Shown: positions 12,574 through 26,113 of the stretch, piece after piece | Layout of the letters: each line of letters begins with the position of its first letter | Position numbering within the stretch: the first letter of the stretch is position 1 | From: Colletes latitarsis | Lineage: Eukaryota; Arthropoda; Insecta; Hymenoptera; Colletidae | Direction of reading: 5' to 3' | Length of the DNA stretch: 64,000 bases | Assembly (NCBI RefSeq): GCF_051014445.1 | Contig: NC_135136.1 | Location: 21,656,001 to 21,720,000 of the forward strand | Translations under genes and position numbers: made by a program | The notes under the pieces: model-generated | Told to the model about the DNA's origin: nothing | Database searches by the model: none | Seen by the model: only the letters and a program-made list of their open reading frames with translations

Positions 12574-12810
12574 ATGGACTGTTTCAGTGGAGTACCTCAT
12601 TACTACCTGATCCAAACCAGAAAAAACCCAGGATCCGTTCAACGAGTATGTGAAAAATGCGTAAGTATGAGTCTGATGAGGGCAAATCCCAGGCCTAACC
12701 TAGACATAACATGCGTTATCCTCTAAAATATTGATCGAAACCAGGTTTAGGGGACTGTTGCAGTGTGGTACCACATTACTGCGTGATCCAAACCAGAAAA
12801 AACCCAGGAC

Positions 12811-13744
12811 CTGTTCAACAAGTATGTGAAAAATGCGAAAGTATGACCCTGATGAGGGCAAATCCCAGACCTATCCCAGACCTAACTTGCGTTGTCCACT
12901 AAAATATTGATCGAAACCAGGTTTAATTGACTGTTTTAGTGTGGCACCACTTTTCTACGTGATCCAAAGCAGAAAAAACCCTCGATCAGGTCAACACGTA
13001 TGTTAAAACTGCGAAAGTATGACACTGATGAGGGCAAATCCCAGGCCTAACCAAGACCTAACATGCGTTATCCTCTAAAATATTGATCGAAACCAGGTTT
13101 AATGGACTGTTTCAGTGGGGTACCTCATTACTACCTGATCCAAACCAGAAAAAACCCAGGATCTGTTCAACAAGTATGTGAAAAACGCGAAAGTATGAGC
13201 CTGATGAGGGCAAATCCCAGACCTATCCCAGACCTAACTTGCGTTATCCTCAAAAATATTGATCGAAACCAGGTTTAATTGACTGTTTCAGTGTGGTACC
13301 ACATTACTACGTGATCCAATCCAGAAATAGCCCAGGATCTAGCCATGAAGTGTCAGAAATATGCGAAAGTATGAGCCTGATGATGGCAAATCCTAGACCT
13401 TACCCAGGCCTAACATGCGTTATCCTCTAAAATATTTATCAAGACCAGGTTTAATTGAATGTTTCAGTGTGGTACCACATTACTACGTGATCCAAACCAG
13501 AAAAAACCCAGGATCCGTTCAACAAGTATGTGAAGAATGCGAAAGTATGAGTCTGATGAGTGATAATCCCAGGCCTAACCTAGACCTAACATGCGTGATC
13601 CTCAAAAATATTGAGCGAAACCAGGTTTAATCGACTGTTTCAGAATGGTACCACATTACTACGTGATCCAAACCAGAAGAAAACCCAGGATCTGTTTAAC
13701 AAGTATGTGAAGTATGCGTAAGTATGAGTCTGATGAGGGCAAAT
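12811..13744. repeat. Copied block D, copy 2
   Basis: This is the counterpart of 8761-9694 at a 23-monomer offset. It ends inside a monomer at about CTGATGAGGGCAAAT, where copy 1 continues ACCAGG and this copy CCCAGG. Confidence 0.75.
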
Positions 13745-14401
13745 CCCAGGCCTATCCCAGGCATAACTTGCGTTGTCCTCTAAAATATTTATCGAAACCA
13801 GGTTTAATTGACTGTTTTAGTGTGGTACCACTTTGCTACGTGATCCAAAGCAGAAAAAACCCTCGATTAGGGCAACATATATGTTAAAACTGCAAAAGCA
13901 TGACACTGATGAGGGCAAATCCCAGGCCTAACCTGGACCTAACATGCGTTATCCTCTAAAATATTGATCGAAACCAGGTTTAATAGACTGTTTTAGTGTG
14001 GCACCACACTTCTACTTGATCCAAAGCAGAAAAAACCCTCGATTAGGTCAACATGTATGTTAAAACTGCGAAAGTATGACCCTGATGAGGGCAAATCCCA
14101 TGCCTAACCTAGACCTAACATGCGCTGTCCTCTAAAATATTGATGGAAACCAGGTTTAATTGACTGTTTCAATGTTGTACTACATTACTACGTGATGCAC
14201 TCCAGAAAAAGGCCAGGATCTAGCTATCAAGTATGAGAAATATGCGAAAGAATGAGCCTTATGTGAGCAAATCCCAGACCAAACCTAGACCTAACATGAA
14301 TTATTCTCTAAAATATTGATGGAAACCAGGTTTAATTGACTGTTTCAATGTTGTACTACATTACTACGTGATGCACTCCAGAAAAAGGCCAGGATCTAGC
14401 T
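13745..14401. repeat. Monomers before the 5985-bp duplication
   Basis: This stretch holds CCCTCGATTAGG-class and GTGATGCA-class monomers. Two adjacent GTGATGCACTCC monomers, near 14145 and 14320, are almost identical, which looks like a single-monomer duplication. Nothing else is seen. Confidence 0.75.
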
Positions 14402-17400
14402 ATCAAGTATGAGAAATATGCGAAAGAATGAGCCTTATGTGAGCAAATCCCAGACCAAACCTAGACATAACATGAATTATTCTCTAAAATATTGATCGAA
14501 ACCAGGTTTAATGGACTGTTTCAGTGTGGTACCACATTACTGCGCGATCCAAACCAGAAAAAAACCCAGGATCAGTTCAACAAGTATGTGAAAAACGCGA
14601 AAGTATGAGCCTGATGATGGCAAATCCTAGACCTTACCCAGGCCTAACATGCGTTATCCTCTAAAATATTTATCAAGACCAGGTTTAATTGAATGTTTCA
14701 GTGTGGTACCACATCGTGATCCAAACCAGAAAAAAACCAGGATCCGATCAACAAGTATGTGAAGAATGCGAAAGTATGAGTCTGATGAGTGATAATCCCA
14801 GGCCTAACCTAGACCTAACATGCGTTATCCTCAAAAATATTGAGCGAAACCAGGTTTAATCGACTGTTTCAGAATGGTACCACATTACTACGTGATCCAA
14901 ACCAGAAGAAAACCCAGGATCTGCTTAACAAGTATGTGAAGTATGCGTAAGTATGAGTCTGATGAGGGCAAATACCAGGCCTAACCTAGACATAACATGC
15001 GTTATCCTCTAAAATATTGATCGAAACCAGGTTTAGTGGAATGTTGCAATCTGGTACCACATTACTGCGTGATCCAAAGCAGAAAAAACCCTCGATTAGG
15101 GCAACATATATGTTAAAACTGAAAAAGTATGACGCTGATGAGGGCAAATCCCAGGCCTATCCCAGGCATAACTTGCGTTGTCCTCTAAAATATTTATCGA
15201 AACCAGGTTTAATTGACTGTTTTAGTGTGGTACCACTTTGCTACGTGATCCAAAGCAGAAAAAACCCTCGATTAGGGCAACATGTATGTTAAAACTGCAA
15301 AAGTATGACACTGATGAGGGCAAATCCCAGGCCTAACCTAGACCTAACATGCGTTATCCTCTAAAATATTGATCGAAACCAGGTTTATTAGACTGTTTTA
15401 GTGTGGCACCACTTTTCTACTTGATCCAAAGCAGAAAAAACCCTCGATTAGGTCAACATGTATGTTAAAACTGCGAAAGTATGGCCCTGATGAGGGCAAA
15501 TCCCATGCCTAACCTAGACCTAACATGCGCTGTCCTCTAAAATATTGATGGAAACCAGGTTTAATTGACTGTTTCAATGTTGTACTACATTACTACGTGA
15601 TGAACTCCAGAAAAAGGCCAGGATCTAGCCATCAAGTATGAGAAATATGCGAAAGAATGAGTCTGATGAGAGCAAATCCCAGACCTAACCTAGGCCTAAC
15701 ATGAATTATTCTCTAAAATATTGATAGAAACCAGGTTTTATTGACTGTTTCATTGTGGTACTACATTACTACGTGATGCAATCCAGAAAAAGCCTAGGAT
15801 CTAGCCATCAAGTATGAGAAATATGCGAAAGAATGAGCCTTATGTGAGCAAATCCCAGACCAAACCTAGACCTAACATGAATTATTCTCTAAAATATTGA
15901 TCGAAACCAGGTTTAATGGACTGTTTCAGTGTGGTACCACATTACTGCGCGATCCAAACCAGAAAAAAACCCAGGATCAGTTCAACAAGTATGTGAAAAA
16001 CGCGAAAGTATGAGCCTGATGAGGGCAAATCCCAGACCTATCCCAGACATAACTTGCGTTATCCTCTAAAATATTGATCGAAACCAGGTTTAATTGGCCG
16101 TTCCAGTGTGGTACCACATTACTACGTGATCCAATGCAGAAGAACCCAGGATCTAGCTATGAAGTATGAGAAATATGCGAAAGTATGAGCCTGATGAGGG
16201 CAAATCCTAGACCTAACCCAGACCTAACATGCGTTATCCTCTAATATATTTATCAAGACCAGGTTTAATCGATTGTTTCAGTGTGGTACCACACTACTAC
16301 GTGATCCAAACCAGAAAAAAAACCCAGGATCTGTTCAACAAGTATGTGAAAAATGCGAAAGTATGAGTCTGGTGGGGGCAAATCCCAGACCTATTCCAGA
16401 CCTAACATGCGTTATCCTCTAAAATATTGATCGAAACCAGGTTTGATTGACTGTTTCAGTGTGGTACCACATTACTACGTGATCCAATGCAGAAATAGCC
16501 CAGGCTCTAGCCATGAAGTATGAGAAATATGCGAAAGTATGGGTCTGATGGGGGCAAATCCCAGACCTATCCCAGACATAACTTGCGTTATCCTCTAAAA
16601 TATTGATCGAAACCAGGTTTAGTGGACTGTTTCAGTGTGGTACCACATTACTGCGTGATCCAAACCTGAAAAAACCCAGGATCTGTTTAACAAGTATGTG
16701 AAATATGCGAAAGAATGAGCCTTATGAGAGCAAATCCCAGAACTAACCTAGACCTAACAAGCGTCATCATCTAAAATATTGATCGAAACCAAGTTTAATG
16801 GACAGTTTCAGTGTGGTACCACTTTACAACGTGATCCAAAGCTGAAAAAACCCTCGATCAGGTCAACATGTATGTTAAAACTGCGAAAGTATGAGCCTGA
16901 TGAGGGCAAATCCCAGACCTAACCTAGACCTAACATGCGTTATCCTCTAAAATATTGATCGGAACCAGGTTTAATGGACTGTTTCAATGTGGTTTCACAT
17001 TACTACGTGACCCAAACCAGAAAAAACCCAGGATCTGTTCAAGAAGTATGTGAAAAACGCGAAAGTATGAGCCTGATGAGGGTGAATCCCAGACCTATCC
17101 CAGACCTAACTTGCGTTATCCTCTAAAATAGTGATCGAAACCAGGTTTAATGGACTGTTTCAGTGTGGTACCACTTTACTACGTGATCGAAAGCAGAAAA
17201 AACCCTCGATCAGGTCAACATGTATGTTAAAACTGCGAAAGTATGACCCTGATGAGGGCAAATCCCAGAACTATCCCAGACCTAACTTGCGTCGTCCTCT
17301 AAAATATTGATCGAAACCAGGTTTAATGGACTGTTTCAGTGAGGTACCACATTACTACGTGAACCAAACCATAAAAAACCCAGGATCTGTTCAACAAGTA

Positions 17401-20128
17401 TGTGAAAAACGCGAAAGTATGAGTCTGATGAGGGCAAATCCCAGACGTATCCCAGACCTAACTTGCGTTATCCTCTAAAATATTGATCGAAACCAGGTTT
17501 AATCGACTGTTTCAGTGTGGTACCACTTTACTACGTGATCGAAAGCAGAAAAAACCCTCGATCAGGTCAACATGTATGTTAAAACTGTGATAGTATGACC
17601 CCGATGAGGGCAAATCCCAGGACTAACCTAGACCTAACATGCGTTGTCCTCTAAAATATTGATGGCAACCAGGTTTAATTGACTGTTTCAGTGTTGTACT
17701 ACATTACTACGTGATGCAATCCAGAAAAAGCCCAGGATCTAGCCTTCAAGTATGAGAAATATGCGAAAGAATGAGTCTGATGAGAGCAAATCCCACACTT
17801 AAACTAGACCTATCATGAACTATTCTCTAAAATATTGATGGAAACCAGGTTTGATTGACTGGTTCAGTGTGGTACTACATTACTACGTGATGCAATCCAG
17901 AAAGAGCCTAGGATCTAGCCATCAAGTATGAGAAATATGCGAAAGAATGAGCCTGATGTGAGCAAATCCCAGACCTAACCTAGACCTAACAAGAATTATT
18001 CTCTAAAATATTGATCGAAACCAGGTTTAATGGACTGTTTTAGTGTGGTACCACATTACTACGTGATCCAAACCATAAAAAACCCAGGATCTGCTCAACA
18101 AGTATGTGAAAAACGCGAAAGTATGAGTCTGATGAGGGCAAATCCCAGACCTATCCCAGACATAACATGCGTTATCCTCTAAAATATTGATCGAAAAAAG
18201 GTTTAATCGACTGTTTTAGTGTGGCACCACTTTACTACGTGATCCGATCCAGAAATAGCCCAGGATCTAGCCACGAAGTATTAGAAATATGCGAAAGTAT
18301 GAGCCTGATGATGGCAAATCCTAGACCTTACCCAGACCTAATATGCGTTACCCTCTAAAATATTTATCAAGACCAGGTTTAATTGAATGTTTCAGTGTGG
18401 TACCACATTACTACGTGATCCAAACCAGAAAAAACCCAGGATCCGTTCAGAAGTATGTGAAGAATGCGAAAGTATGAGTCTGATGAGTGAAAATCCCAGG
18501 CCTAACCTAGACCTAGCATGCGTTATCCTCAAAAATATTGATCGAAACCAGGTTTAATCGACTGTTTCAGTGTGGTACCACATTACTACGTGATCCAAAC
18601 CAGAAAAAAACCCAGGATCTGTTTAACAAGTATGTGAAGTATGCGTAAGTATGAGTCTGATGAGGGCAAATCCCAGGCCTAACCTAGACATAACATGCGT
18701 TATCTTCTAAAATATTGATCGAAACCAGGTTTAGTGGACTGTTGCAGTGTGGTACCACATTACTGCGTGATCCAAACCAGAAAAAACCCAGGATCTGTTC
18801 AACAAGTATGTGAAAAACGCGGAAGTATGAGCGTGATGAGGGCAAATCCCAGACCTATCCCAGACCTAGCTTGCGTTATCCTCTAAAATACTGATCGAAA
18901 CCAGGATTAATGGATTGTTTCAGTGTGGTACGACATTACTACCTCATCCAAACCAGAAAAAACCCAGGATCTGTTCAACAAGTATGTGAAAAACGCGAAA
19001 GTATGAGTCTGATCAGGGCAAATCCCAGACCTATACCAGACATAACTTGCGTTATCCTCTAAAATATTGATCGAAACCAGGTTTAATCGACTGTTTCAGT
19101 GTGGTACCACATTACTACGTGATCCAAACCAGAAAAAAACCCAGGATCTGTTTAACAAGTACGTGAAGAATGCGTAAGTATGAGTCTGATGAGGGCAAAT
19201 ACCAGGCCTAACCTAGACATAACATGTGTTATCCTCTAAAATATTGATCGAAATCAGGTTTAGTGGAATGTTGCAGTGTGGTACCACATTACTGCGTGAT
19301 CCAAAGCAGAAATAACCCTCGATTAGGGCAACATATATGTTAAAACTGCAAAAGTATGACACTGATGATGGCATATCCCAGGTCTATCCCAGGCATAACT
19401 TGCGTTGTCCTCTAAAATATTTATCGAAACCAGGTTTAATTGACTGTTTTAGTGTGGTACCACTTTGCTACGTGATCCAAAGCAGAAAAAACCCTCGATT
19501 AGGGCAACATATATGTTAAAACTGCAAAAGTATGAGCCTGATGAGGGCAAATCCCAGACCTATCCCAGACCTAACTTGCGTTATCCTCTAAAATATTGAT
19601 CGAAACCATGTTCAATTGACTGTTTCAGTGTGGTACCTCATTACTACGTGATCCAATCCAGAAATAGCCCAGGATCTAGCCATGAAGTGTCAGAAATATG
19701 CGAAAGTATAAGCCTGATGTTGGCAAATCCTAGACCTTACCCAGGCCTAACATGCGTTATCCTCTAAAATATTTATCAAGACCAGGTTTAATTGAATGTT
19801 TCAGTGTGGTACCACATTACTACGTGATCCAAACCAGAAAAAACCCAGGATCCGCTCAACAAGTATGTGAAGAATGCGAAAGTATGAGTCTGATGAGTGA
19901 TAATCCCAGGCCTAACCTAGACCTAACATGCGTTATCCTCAAAAATATTGAGCGAAACCAGGTTTAATCGACTGTTTCAGTATGGTACCACATTACTACG
20001 TGATCCGAACCAGAAGAAAACCCAGGATCTGTTTAACATGTATGTGAAGTATGCGTAAGTATGAGTCTGATGAGGGCAAATACCAGGCCTAACCTAGACA
20101 TAACATGCGTTATCCTCTAAAATATTGA
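14402..20128. repeat. Higher-order block E, copy 1 (5.7 kb, period 5985)
   Basis: This run of about 32.5 monomers is repeated at 20387-26113. I noticed only about ten differences over 5.7 kb, for example GTGATCCAAAG against GTGATCTAAAG (15246/21231), GAGAGCAAATCCC against GAGGGTGAATCCC (near 16716/22701), and AAAAACGCG against AAAACCGCG (near 14592/20577). Both copies share a rare short monomer with GTACCACATCGTGATCC at about 14707 and 20692, where seven bases (ATTACTA) are missing. The period is 34 monomers plus 1 bp. Confidence 0.92.
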
Positions 20129-20386
20129 TGGAAACCAGGTTTAATTGACTGTTTCAATGTTGTACTACATTACTACGTGATGAACTCCAGAAAAAGGCCA
20201 GGATCTAGCCATCAAGTATGAGAAATATGCGAAAGAATGAGTCTGATGAGAGCAAATCCCAGACCTAACCTAGGCCTAACATGAATTATTCTCTAAAATA
20301 TTGATAGAAACCAGGTTTTATTGACTGTTTCATTGTGGTACTACATTACTACGTGATGCAATCCAGAAAAAGCCTAGGATCTAGCC
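20129..20386. repeat. Link between the copies of block E
   Basis: This short stretch is not the 5985-bp counterpart of what precedes block E copy 1. It matches 15549-15806, inside block E, at an offset of 4580 (26 monomers). The duplication junction therefore joined two non-equivalent points of the block, which is direct evidence of out-of-register exchange. Confidence 0.75.
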
Positions 20387-23300
20387 ATCAAGTATGAGAA
20401 ATATGCGAAAGAATGAGCCTTATGTGAGCAAATCCCAGACCAAACCTAGACCTAACATGAATTATTCTCTAAAATATTGATCGAAACCAGGTTTAATGGA
20501 CTGTTTCAGTGTGGTACCACATTACTGCGCGATCCAAACCAGAAAAAAACCCAGGATAAGTTCAACAAGTATGTGAAAACCGCGAAAGTATGAGCCTGAT
20601 GATGGCAAATCCTAGACCTTACCCAGGCCTAACATGCGTTATCCTCTAAAATATTTATCAAGACCAGGTTTAATTGAATGTTTCAGTGTGGTACCACATC
20701 GTGATCCAAACCAGAAAAAAACCAGGATCCGATCAACAAGTATGTGAAGAATGCGAAAGTATGAGTCTGATGAGTGATAATCCCAGGCCTAACCTAGACC
20801 TAACATGCGTTATCCTCAAAAATATTGAGCGAAACCAGGTTTAATCGACTGTTTCAGAATGGTACCACATTACTACGTGATCCAAACCAGAAGAAAACCC
20901 AGGATCTGCTTAACAAGTATGTGAAGTATGCGTAAGTATGAGTCTGATGAGGGCAAATACCAGGCCTAACCTAGACATAACATGCGTTATCCTCTAAAAT
21001 ATTGATCGAAACCAGGTTTAGTGGAATGTTGCAATCTGGTACCACATTACTGCGTGATCCAAAGCAGAAAAAACCCTCGATTAGGGCAACATATATGTTA
21101 AAACTGAAAAAGTATGACGCTGATGAGGGCAAATCCCAGGCCTATCCCAGGCATAACTTGCGTTGTCCTCTAAAATATTTATCGAAACCAGGTTTAATTG
21201 ACTGTTTTAGTGTGGTACCACTTTGCTACGTGATCTAAAGCAGAAAAAACCCTCGATTAGGGCAACATGTATGTTAAAACTGCAAAAGTATGACACTGAT
21301 GAGGGCAAATCCCAGGCCTAACCTAGACCTAACATGCGTTATCCTCTAAAATATTGATCGAAACCAGGTTTATTAGACTGTTTTAGTGTGGCACCACTTT
21401 TCTACTTGATCCAAAGCAGAAAAAACCCTCGATTAGGTCAACATGTATGTTAAAACTGCGAAAGTATGGCCCTGATGAGGGCAAATCCCATGCCTAACCT
21501 AGACCTAACATGCGCTGTCCTCTAAAATATTGATGGAAACCAGGTTTAATTGACTGTTTCAATGTTGTACTACATTACTACGTGATGAACTCCAGAAAAA
21601 GGCCAGGATCTAGCCATCAAGTATGAGAAATATGCGAAAGAATGAGTCTGATGAGAGCAAATCCCAGACCTAACCTAGGCCTAACATGAATTATTCTCTA
21701 AAATATTGATAGAAACCAGGTTTTATTGACTGTTTCATTGTGGTACTACATTACTACGTGATGCAATCCAGAAAAAGCCTAGGATCTAGCCATCAAGTAT
21801 GAGAAATATGCGAAAGAATGAGCCTTATGTGAGCAAATCCCAGACCAAACCTAGACCTAACATGAATTATTCTCTAAAATATTGATCGAAACCAGGTTTA
21901 ATGGACTGTTTCAGTGTGGTACCACATTACTGCGCGATCCAAACCAGAAAAAAACCCAGGATCAGTTCAACAAGTATGTGAAAAACGCGAAAGTATGAGC
22001 CTGATGAGGGCAAATCCCAGACCTATCCCAGACATAACTTGCGTTATCCTCTAAAATATTGATCGAAACCAGGTTTAATTGGCCGTTCCAGTGTGGTACC
22101 ACATTACTACGTGATCCAATGCAGAAGAACCCAGGATCTAGCTATGAAGTATGAGAAATATGCGAAAGTATGAGCCTGATGAGGGCAAATCCTAGACCTA
22201 ACCCAGACCTAACATGCGTTATCCTCTAATATATTTATCAAGACCAGGTTTAATCGATTGTTTCAGTGTGGTACCACACTACTACGTGATCCAAACCAGA
22301 AAAAAAACCCAGGATCTGTTCAACAAGTATGTGAAAAATGCGAAAGTATGAGTCTGGTGGGGGCAAATCCCAGACCTATTCCAGACCTAACATGCGTTAT
22401 CCTCTAAAATATTGATCGAAACCAGGTTTGATTGACTGTTTCAGTGTGGTACCACATTACTACGTGATCCAATGCAGAAATAGCCCAGGCTCTAGCCATG
22501 AAGTATGAGAAATATGCGAAAGTATGGGTCTGATGGGGGCAAATCCCAGACCTATCCCAGACATAACTTGCGTTATCCTCTAAAATATTGATCGAAACCA
22601 GGTTTAGTGGACTGTTTCAGTGTGGTACCACATTACTGCGTGATCCAAACCTGAAAAAACCCAGGATCTGTTTAACAAGTATGTGAAATATGCGAAAGAA
22701 TGAGCCTTATGAGGGTGAATCCCAGACCTAACCTAGACCTAACAAGCGTCATCATCTAAAATATTGATCGAAACCAAGTTTAATGGACAGTTTCAGTGTG
22801 GTACCACTTTACAACGTGATCCAAAGCTGAAAAAACCCTCGATCAGGTCAACATGTATGTTAAAACTGCGAAAGTATGAGCCTGATGAGGGCAAATCCCA
22901 GACCTAACCTAGACCTAACATGCGTTATCCTCTAAAATATTGATCGGAACCAGGTTTAATGGACTGTTTCAATGTGGTTTCACATTACTACGTGACCCAA
23001 ACCAGAAAAAACCCAGGATCTGTTCAAGAAGTATGTGAAAAACGCGAAAGTATGAGCCTGATGAGGGTGAATCCCAGACCTATCCCAGACCTAACTTGCG
23101 TTATCCTCTAAAATAGTGATCGAAACCAGGTTTAATGGACTGTTTCAGTGTGGTACCACTTTACTACGTGATCGAAAGCAGAAAAAACCCTCGATCAGGT
23201 CAACATGTATGTTAAAACTGCGAAAGTATGACCCTGATGAGGGCAAATCCCAGAACTATCCCAGACCTAACTTGCGTCGTCCTCTAAAATATTGATCGAA

Positions 23301-26113
23301 ACCAGGTTTAATGGACTGTTTCAGTGAGGTACCACATTACTACGTGAACCAAACCATAAAAAACCCAGGATCTGTTCAACAAGTATGTGAAAAACGCGAA
23401 AGTATGAGTCTGATGAGGGCAAATCCCAGACGTATCCCAGACCTAACTTGCGTTATCCTCTAAAATATTGATCGAAACCAGGTTTAATCGACTGTTTCAG
23501 TGTGGTACCACTTTACTACGTGATCGAAAGCAGAAAAAACCCTCGATCAGGTCAACATGTATGTTAAAACTGTGATAGTATGACCCCGATGAGGGCAAAT
23601 CCCAGGACTAACCTAGACCTAACATGCGTTGTCCTCTAAAATATTGATGGCAACCAGGTTTAATTGACTGTTTCAGTGTTGTACTACATTACTACGTGAT
23701 GCAATCCAGAAAAAGCCCAGGATCTAGCCTTCAAGTATGAGAAATATGCGAAAGAATGAGTCTGATGAGAGCAAATCCCACACTTAAACTAGACCTATCA
23801 TGAACTATTCTCTAAAATATTGATGGAAACCAGGTTTGATTGACTGGTTCAGTGTGGTACTACATTACTACGTGATGCAATCCAGAAAGAGCCTAGGATC
23901 TAGCCATCAAGTATGAGAAATATGCGAAAGAATGAGCCTGATGTGAGCAAATCCCAGACCTAACCTAGACCTAACAAGAATTATTCTCTAAAATATTGAT
24001 CGAAACCAGGTTTAATGGACTGTTTTAGTGTGGTACCACATTACTACGTGATCCAAACCATAAAAAACCCAGGATCTGCTCAACAAGTATGTGAAAAACG
24101 CGAAAGTATGAGTCTGATGAGGGCAAATCCCAGACCTATCCCAGACATAACATGCGTTATCCTCTAAAATATTGATCGAAAAAAGGTTTAATCGACTGTT
24201 TTAGTGTGGCACCACTTTACTACGTGATCCGATCCAGAAATAGCCCAGGATCTAGCCACGAAGTATTAGAAATATGCGAAAGTATGAGCCTGATGATGGC
24301 AAATCCTAGACCTTACCCAGACCTAATATGCGTTACCCTCTAAAATATTTATCAAGACCAGGTTTAATTGAATGTTTCAGTGTGGTACCACATTACTACG
24401 TGATCCAAACCAGAAAAAACCCAGGATCCGTTCAGAAGTATGTGAAGAATGCGAAAGTATGAGTCTGATGAGTGAAAATCCCAGGCCTAACCTAGACCTA
24501 GCATGCGTTATCCTCAAAAATATTGATCGAAACCAGGTTTAATCGACTGTTTCAGTGTGGTACCACATTACTACGTGATCCAAACCAGAAAAAAACCCAG
24601 GATCTGTTTAACAAGTATGTGAAGTATGCGTAAGTATGAGTCTGATGAGGGCAAATCCCAGGCCTAACCTAGACATAACATGCGTTATCTTCTAAAATAT
24701 TGATCGAAACCAGGTTTAGTGGACTGTTGCAGTGTGGTACCACATTACTGCGTGATCCAAACCAGAAAAAACCCAGGATCTGTTCAACAAGTATGTGAAA
24801 AACGCGGAAGTATGAGCGTGATGAGGGCAAATCCCAGACCTATCCCAGACCTAGCTTGCGTTATCCTCTAAAATACTGATCGAAACCAGGATTAATGGAT
24901 TGTTTCAGTGTGGTACGACATTACTACCTCATCCAAACCAGAAAAAACCCAGGATCTGTTCAACAAGTATGTGAAAAACGCGAAAGTATGAGTCTGATCA
25001 GGGCAAATCCCAGACCTATACCAGACATAACTTGCGTTATCCTCTAAAATATTGATCGAAACCAGGTTTAATCGACTGTTTCAGTGTGGTACCACATTAC
25101 TACGTGATCCAAACCAGAAAAAAACCCAGGATCTGTTTAACAAGTATGTGAAGAATGCGTAAGTATGAGTCTGATGAGGGCAAATACCAGGCCTTACCTA
25201 GACATAACATGTGTTATCCTCTAAAATATTGATCGAAATCAGGTTTAGTGGAATGTTGCAGTGTGGTACCACATTACTGCGTGATCCAAAGCAGAAATAA
25301 CCCTCGATTAGGGCAACATATATGTTAAAACTGCAAAAGTATGACACTGATGATGGCATATCCCAGGTCTATCCCAGGCATAACTTGCGTTGTCCTCTAA
25401 AATATTTATCGAAACCAGGTTTAATTGACTGTTTTAGTGTGGTACCACTTTGCTACGTGATCCAAAGCAGAAAAAACCCTCGATTAGGGCAACATATATG
25501 TTAAAACTGCAAAAGTATGAGCCTGATGAGGGCAAATCCCAGACCTATCCCAGACCTAACTTGCGTTATCCTCTAAAATATTGATCGAAACCATGTTCAA
25601 TTGACTGTTTCAGTGTGGTACCTCATTACTACGTGATCCAATCCAGAAATAGCCCAGGATCTAGCCATGAAGTGTCAGAAATATGCGAAAGTATAAGCCT
25701 GATGTTGGCAAATCCTAGACCTTACCCAGGCCTAACATGCGTTATCCTCTAAAATATTTATCAAGACCAGGTTTAATTGAATGTTTCAGTGTGGTACCAC
25801 ATTACTACGTGATCCAAACCAGAAAAAACCCAGGATCCGTTCAACAAGTATGTGAAGAATGCGAAAGTATGAGTCTGATGAGTGATAATCCCAGGCCTAA
25901 CCTAGACCTAACATGCGTTATCCTCAAAAATATTGAGCGAAACCAGGTTTAATCGACTGTTTCAGTATGGTACCACATTACTACGTGATCCGAACCAGAA
26001 GAAAACCCAGGATCTGTTTAACATGTATGTGAAGTATGCGTAAGTATGAGTCTGATGAGGGCAAATACCAGACCTAACCTAGACATAACATGGGTTATCC
26101 TCTAAAATATTGA
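20387..26113. repeat. Higher-order block E, copy 2
   Basis: This is the second copy of 14402-20128. Its right edge lies in AAATATTGAT, after which it continues CGAAATCAGG, while copy 1 continues GGAAACCAGG. The copy carries private changes such as GCCTTACCTAGAC near 25192 and CATGGGTTATCC near 26091. Confidence 0.92.
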
